Assembly: GCF_900104265.1 (NCBI RefSeq)
Contig: NZ_FNJJ01000010.1
Coordinates: 1 to 64,000, forward strand
Length of the DNA stretch: 64,000 nucleotides
From: Ectopseudomonas guguanensis
Lineage (GTDB): Bacteria > Pseudomonadota > Gammaproteobacteria > Pseudomonadales > Pseudomonadaceae
Direction of reading: 5' to 3'
Below, piece after piece: positions 18,475 to 26,840 of this stretch. Positions within the stretch are counted from its first letter, which is position 1; the number at the start of each line of letters is the position of its first letter. Both the position numbers and the translations under genes were made by a program. A model generated the notes under the pieces. It was not told the origin of the DNA and did not search any database. It saw only the letters and a list, made by a program, of their open reading frames with translations.

Positions 18475-18845
18475 CGCAGATAAACGCCCGTGTTTCCCGT
18501 TATGCCTCACATCCGGCTTTGTACCTGCGTCGCTCGTTGGGGGCTGCGCGCCGCCGCCTGCTGCTGGTCGTTGTTATGCTGATGACAGCCGGCACGGCGA
18601 GAGCCGCCGGTTCTTCGATGCCTTGGGAGGGTCCGCTCGAGTCCATCCTCGAATCGATCCAGGGGCCGGTCGCGCGCATTGTGGCGGTGATCATCATCAT
18701 TGCCACGGGATTGGCGCTGGCCTTTGGCGACACCTCGGGCGGATTCCGCAAGTTGATCCAGATCGTCTTCGGCTTGAGCATCGCCTTCGCGGCGTCCTCG
18801 TTCTTCCTGTCCTTCTTCAGCTTCTCCGGCGGGGCCGTCGTATGA
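18471..18845 (+). CDS. trbC: TrbC, VirB2-type pilin precursor
   Basis: The 124-residue product has an N-terminal leader ending near TARAAG and two hydrophobic segments (IVAVIIIIATGLALAFG and LIQIVFGLSIAFAASSFFLSFF) separated by a short polar loop with SGGFRK. This is the hairpin layout of VirB2/TrbC pilins. TrbC pilins are processed and polymerise into the conjugative pilus. The ATG overlaps the trbB stop by four bases. Confidence 0.85.
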   Translation: MTQINARVSRYASHPALYLRRSLGAARRRLLLVVVMLMTAGTARAAGSSMPWEGPLESILESIQGPVARIVAVIIIIATGLALAFGDTSGGFRKLIQIVFGLSIAFAASSFFLSFFSFSGGAVV

Positions 18846-19111
18846 GCACCGGAAGCGACCTGCCGGGCTTCGAGGTGCCGCTGCACCGCTCGCTGACGGA
18901 GCCGATCCTGCTCGGTGGCGCGCCGCGCACGGTGGCCATCGCCAACGGCACGCTGGCCGCGGCCGTCGGGTTGGGCCTGCAGCTCTGGTTGCCGGGGCTG
19001 GTGCTGTGGCTGATAGGACATGCGCTCGCGGTCTGGGGCGCGCGGGTCGATCCGCAGTTCATGCAGGTGTTCGCCCGACACCTGAAGCACAAGCCACTGC
19101 TGGACGTGTGA
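18842..19111 (+). CDS. trbD: TrbD, VirB3-like inner-membrane protein
   Basis: The 89-residue protein starts at the ATG at 18842, overlapping trbC by four bases. It contains VPLHRSLTEPILLGGAPR, typical of TrbD/VirB3, followed by two close hydrophobic segments around residues 30-65 and a C-terminal FARHLKHKPLLDV. It is an integral component of the secretion channel and partners with the TrbE ATPase encoded next. Confidence 0.87.
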   Translation: MSTGSDLPGFEVPLHRSLTEPILLGGAPRTVAIANGTLAAAVGLGLQLWLPGLVLWLIGHALAVWGARVDPQFMQVFARHLKHKPLLDV

Positions 19112-19126
19112 GGGGAGGGCGCTGCG

Positions 19127-21577
19127 ATGCTGAACCTTACCGAATACCTCCAGCGCCCGGCGCTGCTCGCCGACTGGCTGCCCTGGGCCGGCTTGGTCGC
19201 CCCCGGCGTCCTGCTGAACAAGGATGGCTCGTTTCAGCGCACGGCACGTTTCCGTGGCCCCGACCTCGACAGTGCGACGCAAGGCGAATTGGTGACCACC
19301 ACGGCACGGCTGAACAACGCGCTGCGCCGGCTCGACGCGGGTTGGGCGCTGTTCGTAGAGGCTGAGCGCTGCCCAGCAGCGGGTTATCCACACTCGGATT
19401 TCCCCGAGCCGCTGTCCTGGCTCGTGGACGAGGAGCGTCGCGCGACCTTCGAGGAGTCTGGCAACCACTTCGAGAGCCGCTATCACCTCACGCTGCAGTA
19501 CCTGCCGCCCGAGGAGTCGCATGCCCGTGCCGCCATGCTGATCTATGAAAACACCTCGACGGCAGGTGTGGACTGGCGCGAGCGCCTCACGGCCTTTATC
19601 GGTGAGACCGAGCGCATCTTCGACCTGCTCGCGGGCGTGATGCCGGAGATCGACTGGCTGGATGACGGCGAGACGCTGAGCTACCTGCATGCGACGGTCT
19701 CGACACGACGTTATCGCGTCGGGGTTCCGGAGGTTCCGTTCCACCTCGACATGCTGCTGGCCGACGTGCCGCTGCTCGGTGGCCTGGCGCCGATGCTGGG
19801 CGATGAGCACCTGCGTGTGATTACGCTACGCGGATTCCCGACCTCGACCTGGCCGGGAATTCTGGATGACCTCAACCGGCTGGGCTTTGCCTACCGCTGG
19901 GCTACACGCTTTCTTTGCCTCGACAAGGACGAGGCGGAAAGGGAGCTTAGCCGCCTCCGTCGCCAGTGGTTCGCCAAGCGCAAGAGCGTGCTGGCGCTGC
20001 TGCGCGAGACCCTGTTCCAGCAGGAGAGCCCGCTGCTCGATACCGATGCCAGCAACAAGGCGGCCGATGCAGACGCCGCCCTGCAGGCGCTGGGCAGCGA
20101 CCAGGTTGCCTTCGGCTTCCTGACCGCGACCGTGACGGTGCTAGATGGTGACGCCGACCTGGCCGACGAGAAGCTGCGCAGGGTGGAGCGCGTCATCCAG
20201 GGACGAGGTTTCGTCACGGTTCCGGAGCGTCTCAACTCGGTGGAGGCGTGGCTGTCATCCATTCCGGGTAACGCCTACGCCAATGTGCGCCAGCCCATCG
20301 TCTCGACGCTGAACCTGGCGCACCTGATGCCGCTGTCGGCGGTCTGGGCCGGGCCGGAACGTAACAACCATCTCGACGGGCCGCCACTGATCGTCACCCG
20401 CACCGAGGGCGCGACGCCGTTCCGACTGGTGACACATGTCGGCGACGTGGGGCACACGCTGGTTGTCGGTCCTACGGGCATGGGAAAGTCGGTCCTGCTC
20501 GCCACGCTGGCGCTGCAGTTCCGCCGGTACCCAGGTTCGCGCATCTTCGCCTTCGACATGGGCCGCTCGATGCGCGCAACCGTGCTGGGGCTGGGTGGCG
20601 AGCACTATGACCTGGGCGCCGATGGAGCGATTGCCTTTCAACCGTTCGCACGCATCGACGAGGAGGGCAGTCGCACCTGGGCGGCCGAGTGGGTCGAAGG
20701 GCGTCTGCTGCAGGAGGGTGTAGCCGTCGGCCCCGATGAAAAGGCAGCTATCTGGTCGGCGCTCGGCAGCCTCGCGGGGGCTCCAGTCGAACAGCGCACG
20801 CTCACCGGCCTGTCAGTGCTGTTGCAGTCGAATGCGCTTCGCCAGGCGCTGGCGCCCTATGTGCTCGGTGGCGCGCACGGCAAGCTGCTCGATGCCGATC
20901 TGGACTATCTGGGCATGGCCGATGTGCAGTGCTTCGAGATGGAGGAACTGATGCACAGCAAGGCGGCGGTGCTGGCCGTGCTGGGCTATCTGTTCGCGCG
21001 CCTGGAGGAGCGCTTCGATGGCGCGCCGACGCTGTTGATCCTCGACGAGTCCTGGCTATTCCTCGACGACCCGGTGTTCGCCGCGCGCATTCGTCAATGG
21101 CTCAAGACGCTGCGCAAGAAGAATGTCAGCGTGATCTTCGCCACGCAGTCGCTCGCCGACATCAAGGATTCCAGCATCGCCCCGGCGATTATCGAAAGCT
21201 GCGCCAGCCGCATCTTCCTACCCAACCCGCAGGCGACGGAGCCACAGATCCGCACGATCTACGAGGGCTTCGGCCTCAATGCGCGGCAGATCGAGATCGT
21301 CGCTACCGCGCAGCCCAAGCGTGATTACTACTACCAGTCCCGTGCGGGCAATCGACTGTTCGACCTCGACCTGGGGGCTGTCGCGCTCGCGTTCGCTGGT
21401 GCCTCAAGGCCCCAGGACCAACGAGCCATGGACAACGTGCTTCGCGATACCGGGGTGCCAGGCTTCGCCGCCGCCTGGCTGCGCCATCGCGGCCTCGATT
21501 GGGCGGCCGAGTTGTTGTCGTCCGCGCCATCCGTCGTCCCCTCTCTTGCCGCCCAAACCCTGGAAACTTCGCCATGA
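19127..21577 (+). CDS. trbE: TrbE, VirB4-type ATPase
   Basis: At 816 residues, this is the large VirB4-like ATPase of the Trb system. Walker A VGPTGMGKS lies near residues 446-455 and Walker B TLLILDESWLFLDD near 635-648, followed by the KKNVSVIFATQS motif. It powers pilus biogenesis and substrate transport. Its stop overlaps trbJ by four bases. Confidence 0.95.
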   Translation: MLNLTEYLQRPALLADWLPWAGLVAPGVLLNKDGSFQRTARFRGPDLDSATQGELVTTTARLNNALRRLDAGWALFVEAERCPAAGYPHSDFPEPLSWLVDEERRATFEESGNHFESRYHLTLQYLPPEESHARAAMLIYENTSTAGVDWRERLTAFIGETERIFDLLAGVMPEIDWLDDGETLSYLHATVSTRRYRVGVPEVPFHLDMLLADVPLLGGLAPMLGDEHLRVITLRGFPTSTWPGILDDLNRLGFAYRWATRFLCLDKDEAERELSRLRRQWFAKRKSVLALLRETLFQQESPLLDTDASNKAADADAALQALGSDQVAFGFLTATVTVLDGDADLADEKLRRVERVIQGRGFVTVPERLNSVEAWLSSIPGNAYANVRQPIVSTLNLAHLMPLSAVWAGPERNNHLDGPPLIVTRTEGATPFRLVTHVGDVGHTLVVGPTGMGKSVLLATLALQFRRYPGSRIFAFDMGRSMRATVLGLGGEHYDLGADGAIAFQPFARIDEEGSRTWAAEWVEGRLLQEGVAVGPDEKAAIWSALGSLAGAPVEQRTLTGLSVLLQSNALRQALAPYVLGGAHGKLLDADLDYLGMADVQCFEMEELMHSKAAVLAVLGYLFARLEERFDGAPTLLILDESWLFLDDPVFAARIRQWLKTLRKKNVSVIFATQSLADIKDSSIAPAIIESCASRIFLPNPQATEPQIRTIYEGFGLNARQIEIVATAQPKRDYYYQSRAGNRLFDLDLGAVALAFAGASRPQDQRAMDNVLRDTGVPGFAAAWLRHRGLDWAAELLSSAPSVVPSLAAQTLETSP

Positions 21578-22311
21578 AAGCCCGCGCGCTTTTCACGTCT
21601 CTCGCCGTCGTACTGTCGGTCTCGTTGTTGGCCATTCAGCCCGTGTCGGCACTCACCGTGATCGATCCTACCAACCTGGTGCAGAACACGCTGACGGCGG
21701 TTCGTACCCTGGAGCAGGTCAACAACCAGGTGCAGCAATTGCAGAACGAGGCGCAGATGCTCAGCAACCAGGGGCGCAACCTGGCCAACCTCGATTTCAA
21801 CGTTGTTAGCCGGTTGCGCGCGTCCCTGGCCAGGAGCGAGCAACTGATCGCAGAAGCGCAGGGCCTTGCCTACGACGTGCAAAGCCTCGACAGCGAGTTT
21901 GCCCGGCTGTACCCGGACGAGTATGCCGCTACCGTCAGCGGCGACCAGATGTACCGGGATGCCCGAGAGCGCTGGGAACACGCCATCAATGGCCTGCACA
22001 CCGCGCTGCGCATGCAGTCGCAGGTGTCACACAACCTGGGCGAGGACGAAAGCGCGCTGGCAGACCTGGTCGGCCAGAGCCAGTCGGCCACCGGTGCACT
22101 GCAGGCCATGCAGGCGACCAACCAGCTGCTGGCCCTGCAGGCCAAGCAGTCCATCCAGGCGCAGCAGCTCCAGCTCACCCAGGATCGGGCCGCCTCCCTG
22201 GAGCTGGCGCGGCAGGCCGCGGCCAGCCAGCGGGCTCGGGAGGTGCGCCGCCGTTTCCTGGGCGAGGGTACGCCGTATACGCCGCACGCGGTGCAGTTCT
22301 ACGGGTATTGA
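21574..22311 (+). CDS. trbJ: TrbJ, VirB5-like periplasmic mating-pair protein
   Basis: The 245-residue product has a signal peptide ending near QPVSALTV, followed by a coiled, glutamine-rich region (TLEQVNNQVQQLQNEAQML) as in TrbJ/VirB5 proteins. The C-terminal part is also strongly helical. It is exported and thought to contribute to pilus tip or mating-pair contact. I use the ATG at 21574, which overlaps trbE. Confidence 0.9.
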   Translation: MKARALFTSLAVVLSVSLLAIQPVSALTVIDPTNLVQNTLTAVRTLEQVNNQVQQLQNEAQMLSNQGRNLANLDFNVVSRLRASLARSEQLIAEAQGLAYDVQSLDSEFARLYPDEYAATVSGDQMYRDARERWEHAINGLHTALRMQSQVSHNLGEDESALADLVGQSQSATGALQAMQATNQLLALQAKQSIQAQQLQLTQDRAASLELARQAAASQRAREVRRRFLGEGTPYTPHAVQFYGY

Positions 22312-22324
22312 TGGAGGTTTCGCC

Positions 22325-23509
22325 ATGAATGACGTGACGGTTATCGACCGCTTCCTTGATACGTTCTCGCGCTACATCGACTCGGGCTTCGGGCTGCTGC
22401 AAGGCGAGGTTGCCTACCTGACCGCCACACTGATAGCCATCGACATGACGATCGCCGGGCTCTACTGGTCGCTCGGTCACGCCACCGGCCAGGGCGAGGA
22501 CGTGATGGCGAAGTTGATCCGTAAGGTGCTCTACGTCGGTGCCTTTGCCTACATCATCGGCAACTTCAACTGGCTGGCCGGCATCGTCTTTCGTTCCTTT
22601 GCCGGGCTGGGCCTCGCGGCGACCGGCACGCTCAGAATGGAGACCTTCCTGCAACCGGGGCGCCTGGCGAAAACCGGCATCGACGCGGGCGCGCCGATTC
22701 TGGAGCAGATTGGTGAACTGACGGGCTTCCCCGAAGTATTCGTCAACCTCGATCCCATCGTCATCCTGTTCCTGGCCTACCTGGTGGTCATCGTCTGCTT
22801 CTTCGTGCTGGCGATTCAGCTGTTCATCACCCTGATCGAGTTCAAGCTCACCGCGCTGGCGGGGTTCGTGCTGGTGCCGTTTGCGCTGTGGAACAAGACC
22901 GCGTTCCTCGCCGAGAAGGTGCTGGGCAACGTGGTGTCCTCCGGCGTCAAGGTACTGGTGCTGGCAGTGATCGTCGGCATTGGTACCGGGTTATTCGCCG
23001 AGTTCCAGGTGCACCCCGACGAGCCCTCCATCGACCATGCGCTGGTCGTCATGCTGGCCTCGCTGGCGTTGCTCGCCCTGGGCATCTTCGGCCCGGGCAT
23101 CGCCACCGGGCTGATTTCCGGAGGCCCTCAGTTGGGGGCAGGGGCAATGGCTGGTGCTGCGCTTGGCACGGCTGGTATGGCCGTCGCCGTGGGCGCCGCG
23201 GCAACTGGTTTTGGTACCGCAGTCGCCGCCGGAGCTCGCATGGCGCCGGGAGCGAAGCTGGCGGCCGGAATGCGCTCGCTCAAGGATCGGTTTGCTGCTG
23301 GAGGCGGAGCGTCATCTGGTGGCGGTGCGGCCGCCGTGAGCAACACGACCCAGGTTGCCACCGATGCCAAGGCGCAACCCGCCTGGGCCAGGCGTTTGCA
23401 GCGCCGCCAGCAGATCAGCCATGCCGCCACCACTGTCGCGCACACGCTGCGTGGCGGTGACAGCGGCGGGTCGGGCAGTGGCCCGAACCTGCGGGATTCG
23501 GACGCATAG
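22325..23509 (+). CDS. trbL: TrbL, VirB6-like polytopic membrane protein
   Basis: The 394-residue protein has at least five hydrophobic segments in its first 270 residues, including IVILFLAYLVVIVCFFVLAIQLFI, then a Gly/Ala-rich and Ser-rich low-complexity tail. This is the TrbL/VirB6 architecture, an inner-membrane channel component. The ATG at 22325 follows a GGAGG about ten bases upstream. It lies between trbJ and trbF, as expected. Confidence 0.92.
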   Translation: MNDVTVIDRFLDTFSRYIDSGFGLLQGEVAYLTATLIAIDMTIAGLYWSLGHATGQGEDVMAKLIRKVLYVGAFAYIIGNFNWLAGIVFRSFAGLGLAATGTLRMETFLQPGRLAKTGIDAGAPILEQIGELTGFPEVFVNLDPIVILFLAYLVVIVCFFVLAIQLFITLIEFKLTALAGFVLVPFALWNKTAFLAEKVLGNVVSSGVKVLVLAVIVGIGTGLFAEFQVHPDEPSIDHALVVMLASLALLALGIFGPGIATGLISGGPQLGAGAMAGAALGTAGMAVAVGAAATGFGTAVAAGARMAPGAKLAAGMRSLKDRFAAGGGASSGGGAAAVSNTTQVATDAKAQPAWARRLQRRQQISHAATTVAHTLRGGDSGGSGSGPNLRDSDA

Positions 23510-23521
23510 GGAGGATGGACC

Positions 23522-24226
23522 ATGCGCTTCAGACGACCGCGGGTGCGCTACGCCGAGACACCGCAACCCGCTACCCCTTACCAGGCCGCTGCCCAGGCGT
23601 GGGACGAGCGTATCGGCTCGGCCCGTGTGCAGGCGAAGAACTGGCGCCTGATGGCCTTCGGCTGCCTGGTGCTCGCCCTGCTGATGGCGGGTGGACTGGT
23701 CTGGCGTTCGGCGCAGTCCATCGTTACTCCCTACGTGGTTGAGGTGGATAGGTCCGGCCAAGTGCGCGCGGTCGGCGAGGCCACCACACCCTATCGGCCG
23801 GCCGATGCACAGGTCGCCTACCACCTGGCGCGCTTCGTCACGCTAGTGCGTTCGTTGTCCATCGATCCGATCGTGGTGCGACAGAACTGGCTCGACGCAT
23901 ACGACTACACCACCGACCGGGGCGCGGCGGCGCTCAACGACTATGCGCGCACCAACGATCCATTCGTCCGCGTGGGCAAGGAGTCGGTGACGGTGCAGGT
24001 CAGTAGCGTCGTGCGGGCCAGCGACGCCTCCTTCAACGTGCGTTGGACGGAGCGGCGCTTCGTCAACGGCGCGCCTGCTGGAACCGAGCGTTGGAACGCG
24101 GTGATCTCTATTGTCCTGCAAACCCCGCGCACCGAGCAGCGACTGCGCAAGAACCCCTTGGGTATCTACGTCAATGGGCTGTCGTGGAGCCGCGAGCTTG
24201 ATGCCTCTGAAGGAGCCAAGCCATGA
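23522..24226 (+). CDS. trbF: TrbF, VirB8-like channel protein
   Basis: The 234-residue protein has a short cytoplasmic N-terminus with RRPRVRYAETPQPATPYQ, one membrane segment (LMAFGCLVLALLMAGGLVW, about residues 40-60) and a periplasmic domain. The YVVEVDRSGQV segment and overall layout match TrbF/VirB8, the assembly factor of the channel. The stop overlaps trbG by four bases. Confidence 0.92.
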   Translation: MRFRRPRVRYAETPQPATPYQAAAQAWDERIGSARVQAKNWRLMAFGCLVLALLMAGGLVWRSAQSIVTPYVVEVDRSGQVRAVGEATTPYRPADAQVAYHLARFVTLVRSLSIDPIVVRQNWLDAYDYTTDRGAAALNDYARTNDPFVRVGKESVTVQVSSVVRASDASFNVRWTERRFVNGAPAGTERWNAVISIVLQTPRTEQRLRKNPLGIYVNGLSWSRELDASEGAKP

Positions 24227-25209
24227 ACCTGTTCTTGCGTAAATCAGCGCTCCCCCTGGTCCTGCTGGCCTTGGCCGGCTGCTCCAGCCAGGGCAAGCCG
24301 CCTCCGCGCATCTCGCTCGACGAGCCGGTGCAGGCGCAGCTGTTGCCCGAGCCGCCGAAACCGGTGGAAGTGGTGGCGGTGCCGAAGGTGCTACCGATGC
24401 CAGGGCAGATGAAGCCATTGCCGGACGAGGCCGGTCCTGCCCCGGAACCGGCCGACGAGAAGGTAAGGGTGTCACGCGCGAATCAGGAGGCGAGGGTGGC
24501 GCCCACCCGAGAGGGCTACGTCAATGCGATCCAGGTCTGGCCCTATAGCGACGGCGCGCTGTACCAGGTCTATGCCGCGCCGGGACGGGTGACGGTGATC
24601 ACGCTGCAGGCCGGTGAGGAGCTGGTGACGGTCGCAGCTGGCGACACGGTGCGTTGGATCGTCGGTGACACCTCCAGCGGCGCCGGCGAGGCGCTGCGCG
24701 TCAACGTGCTGGTCAAGCCGATCCGCTCGGATCTGAAGACCAATCTGGTCATCACCACCAGCCGGCGTACCTACCTGATCGAGCTGACTTCGACCGAGAG
24801 GGCCTGGATGGCCTCGGTGTCCTGGGACTACCCGAAGGACCGGATGCTGGCCCTGCAGCGCCAGGCGCAGGCTGCACAGGCGACCGCACCGATCAATACT
24901 GGTCTCTCGCTGGAGAAAATCCGCTTCCGTTACGCGATCAGCGGCAGCAGACCGCCGTGGCAGCCATTGCGTGCTTTCGATGATGGCGAGAAGGTCTATA
25001 TCCAGTTTCCCGCAGGCATCGCCCAGGGCGAACTACCACCGCTATTTGTCATCGGCCCGCAAGGCGATGGGCAACTGGTCAACTACCGTTTCCGCTCGCC
25101 GTACTACATCGTGGATCGGCTGTTTGGCGCGGCGGAGCTGCGCCTGGGCGGCGACAAGGGCGACGTGGTGCGCATCGAGCGCACGGATGGCGTGGCGCGG
25201 GGGAACTGA
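24223..25209 (+). CDS. trbG: TrbG, VirB9-like outer-membrane core lipoprotein
   Basis: The 328-residue protein has a lipobox LALAGCSSQG with the cysteine at residue 20, a proline-rich linker and a VirB9/CagX-type beta domain (for example FRYAISGSRPPWQPLRAFDDGEKVYIQFP). With TrbI it should form the outer-membrane core complex. Position directly before trbI agrees. Confidence 0.93.
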   Translation: MNLFLRKSALPLVLLALAGCSSQGKPPPRISLDEPVQAQLLPEPPKPVEVVAVPKVLPMPGQMKPLPDEAGPAPEPADEKVRVSRANQEARVAPTREGYVNAIQVWPYSDGALYQVYAAPGRVTVITLQAGEELVTVAAGDTVRWIVGDTSSGAGEALRVNVLVKPIRSDLKTNLVITTSRRTYLIELTSTERAWMASVSWDYPKDRMLALQRQAQAAQATAPINTGLSLEKIRFRYAISGSRPPWQPLRAFDDGEKVYIQFPAGIAQGELPPLFVIGPQGDGQLVNYRFRSPYYIVDRLFGAAELRLGGDKGDVVRIERTDGVARGN

Positions 25210-25211
25210 GC

Positions 25212-26489
25212 ATGAGCCAGGACGATACCCCCGACCTAGCCGCTCCGCCGGCCGGCAAGGTCCCGCCCGAAACAGTCGCGCTCCGTGCTCAGCCACGCCC
25301 GGTCACGCGGTTGAACCGGCGTACCCTGGCGCTGCTTGCAGGTGGGCTCTCCGCTGCTGTGCTGGGGGCAACCATTTGGTCCTTGCAACCACCGAAGTCG
25401 CGGGGCGGGAACGATCCGGCCGAGCTGTACAACGTCGACCGGGTTTCGCGCCCCGAAGGGCTCGACAGACTGCCCTCGGACTATTCCAAGCTACCACCGC
25501 CTCCGCCCGAACTGGGGCCGCCGCTACCGGGCGACCTTGGCCCCGCCATCGTGCAGTCGCAGCGACCTGCGGCACCCAGCTACACGACACCCGGACACGA
25601 TCCCGCCGAGGCTGAGCGGCTGGCGCGGCTGAAAGAAGCGGAGGAGGCAGCAGCCTCGTCGGTGTTTTTTCGCACGGGTGGCGAGCGCCCAGCCATGGCT
25701 GTACCTGCACAACCTGTCGCAGATGGAGCAACACTGGCGGGCTTCGATCCGCTGGCCTCCGGTCCGGCGTCGACCGCAGCGCAACCCGCTGATCCAACAG
25801 CTGTGCAGAACCGACAGGAGCAGAAAGAGGCATTCCTTCACGCAGGCACTACGGAAACCCGCAATTCTGGGAACCTGCAGCTGCCGGCGTCGCCGTACCA
25901 AGTCATGGCCGGCACGGTGATCGCTGGTGCGCTGGTCACGGGCATCAAGTCGGATCTTCCGGGTGACGTGATCGGCACGGTGACGGAGCCGGTCTACGAC
26001 ACAGCGACCGGCAAGCACCTGCTGATCCCGCAGGGCTCGCGCATCCTCGGTCGGTACAACAGCCAGGTTAGTTATGGGCAGAGCCGTGTGCAGGTGGTGT
26101 GGAATCGCATCATCCTGCCAGACACGTCCTCACTAACGCTCGACAACCTCGTGGGCACTGATCCGGCCGGTTATGCCGGCCTGGAGGACGGAGTCGACTG
26201 GCATTGGGATCGCGTCTTCGCCGGCGCGGCGCTGACGACGCTGCTGGGCATCGGCGCCGAGCTGGCCGCGCCGGAAAACCGCCAGGATGGTGATCGCATC
26301 ATCATCGCTGGTCGTGATGGCCTGCAGGACAGCGTGAACCAGGTCGGCCAGGAGATGACCCGGCGCAACATGAACATCCAGCCCACCTTGACCGAACGTC
26401 CGGGCCTGCCGGTGCGGATCATCGTCAACCGGGACCTAGTGCTTCGTCTTTACCAGCCGCTGTTCTTCAATCGAGGAGCTTTCCGATGA
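25212..26489 (+). CDS. trbI: TrbI, VirB10-like core protein
   Basis: This 425-residue protein has a cytoplasmic start, a single membrane segment (LALLAGGLSAAVLGATIWSL, about residues 39-58), a proline-rich periplasmic region (PPPPPELGPPLPGDLG) and a C-terminal VirB10 beta-barrel domain with SGDLPGDVIG-like and LLIPQGSRILGRYNSQVSYG segments. VirB10 proteins span both membranes and transduce ATP-driven changes to the outer pore. Confidence 0.94.
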   Translation: MSQDDTPDLAAPPAGKVPPETVALRAQPRPVTRLNRRTLALLAGGLSAAVLGATIWSLQPPKSRGGNDPAELYNVDRVSRPEGLDRLPSDYSKLPPPPPELGPPLPGDLGPAIVQSQRPAAPSYTTPGHDPAEAERLARLKEAEEAAASSVFFRTGGERPAMAVPAQPVADGATLAGFDPLASGPASTAAQPADPTAVQNRQEQKEAFLHAGTTETRNSGNLQLPASPYQVMAGTVIAGALVTGIKSDLPGDVIGTVTEPVYDTATGKHLLIPQGSRILGRYNSQVSYGQSRVQVVWNRIILPDTSSLTLDNLVGTDPAGYAGLEDGVDWHWDRVFAGAALTTLLGIGAELAAPENRQDGDRIIIAGRDGLQDSVNQVGQEMTRRNMNIQPTLTERPGLPVRIIVNRDLVLRLYQPLFFNRGAFR

Positions 26490-26764
26490 GCACAACACGC
26501 AAATTGCGCCTTGGGCCGCTGCCCAAGACCGAGAGCGTCAAGCTGACTTTCGCTTGCCCGGCCAGCCTGAAGGCTGACCTAGACCGTTACGCGGCGCTAC
26601 ATGCAGAGGCCTATGGTGAGAGGGTTGACGCTATGATACTGATTCCGCACATGCTGGAGGCGTTCATGGCAGGAGATCGAGGGTTTCGCCGCGGAGTCGC
26701 TACGCGCAAGACCACCGCGCAAACAGGAGCTGTTCCGATCAGCCGAGAGTCCCACGCGGACTGA
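26486..26764 (+). CDS. DUF2274 protein, end of the trb operon
   Basis: The 92-residue protein contains LRLGPLPKTESVKLTFACPASLKADLDRYAALHAE, with a ribbon-helix-helix-like look, and matches the DUF2274 proteins that follow trbI in Tn4371-like elements. It overlaps trbI by four bases. Function is unknown; a small DNA-binding role is plausible. It marks the last plus-strand gene before the minus-strand defence island begins 77 bases later. Confidence 0.8.
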   Translation: MSTTRKLRLGPLPKTESVKLTFACPASLKADLDRYAALHAEAYGERVDAMILIPHMLEAFMAGDRGFRRGVATRKTTAQTGAVPISRESHAD

Positions 26765-26840
26765 TGATCGTGCTGTCCTCTGCGGCAGGTTACTCTCCCC
26801 GCTGGCTGGGCGGAACCATTGGGGGGGCTGTCACACAGCC

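Larger units (their letters stand above)
13430..26764 (+). mobile_element. Conjugation (trb) module of a Tn4371/IncP-like integrative element
   Basis: Fourteen plus-strand genes run almost without gaps in the order LysR, EexN-like, traG, copG-like, trbB, trbC, trbD, trbE, trbJ, trbL, trbF, trbG, trbI and DUF2274. That order is typical of Tn4371-family integrative and conjugative elements. Many gene junctions overlap by four bases. The relaxase, partition and replication genes usually found elsewhere in such elements do not occur in this window, so the rest of the element must lie to the left or has been lost. Confidence 0.8.
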
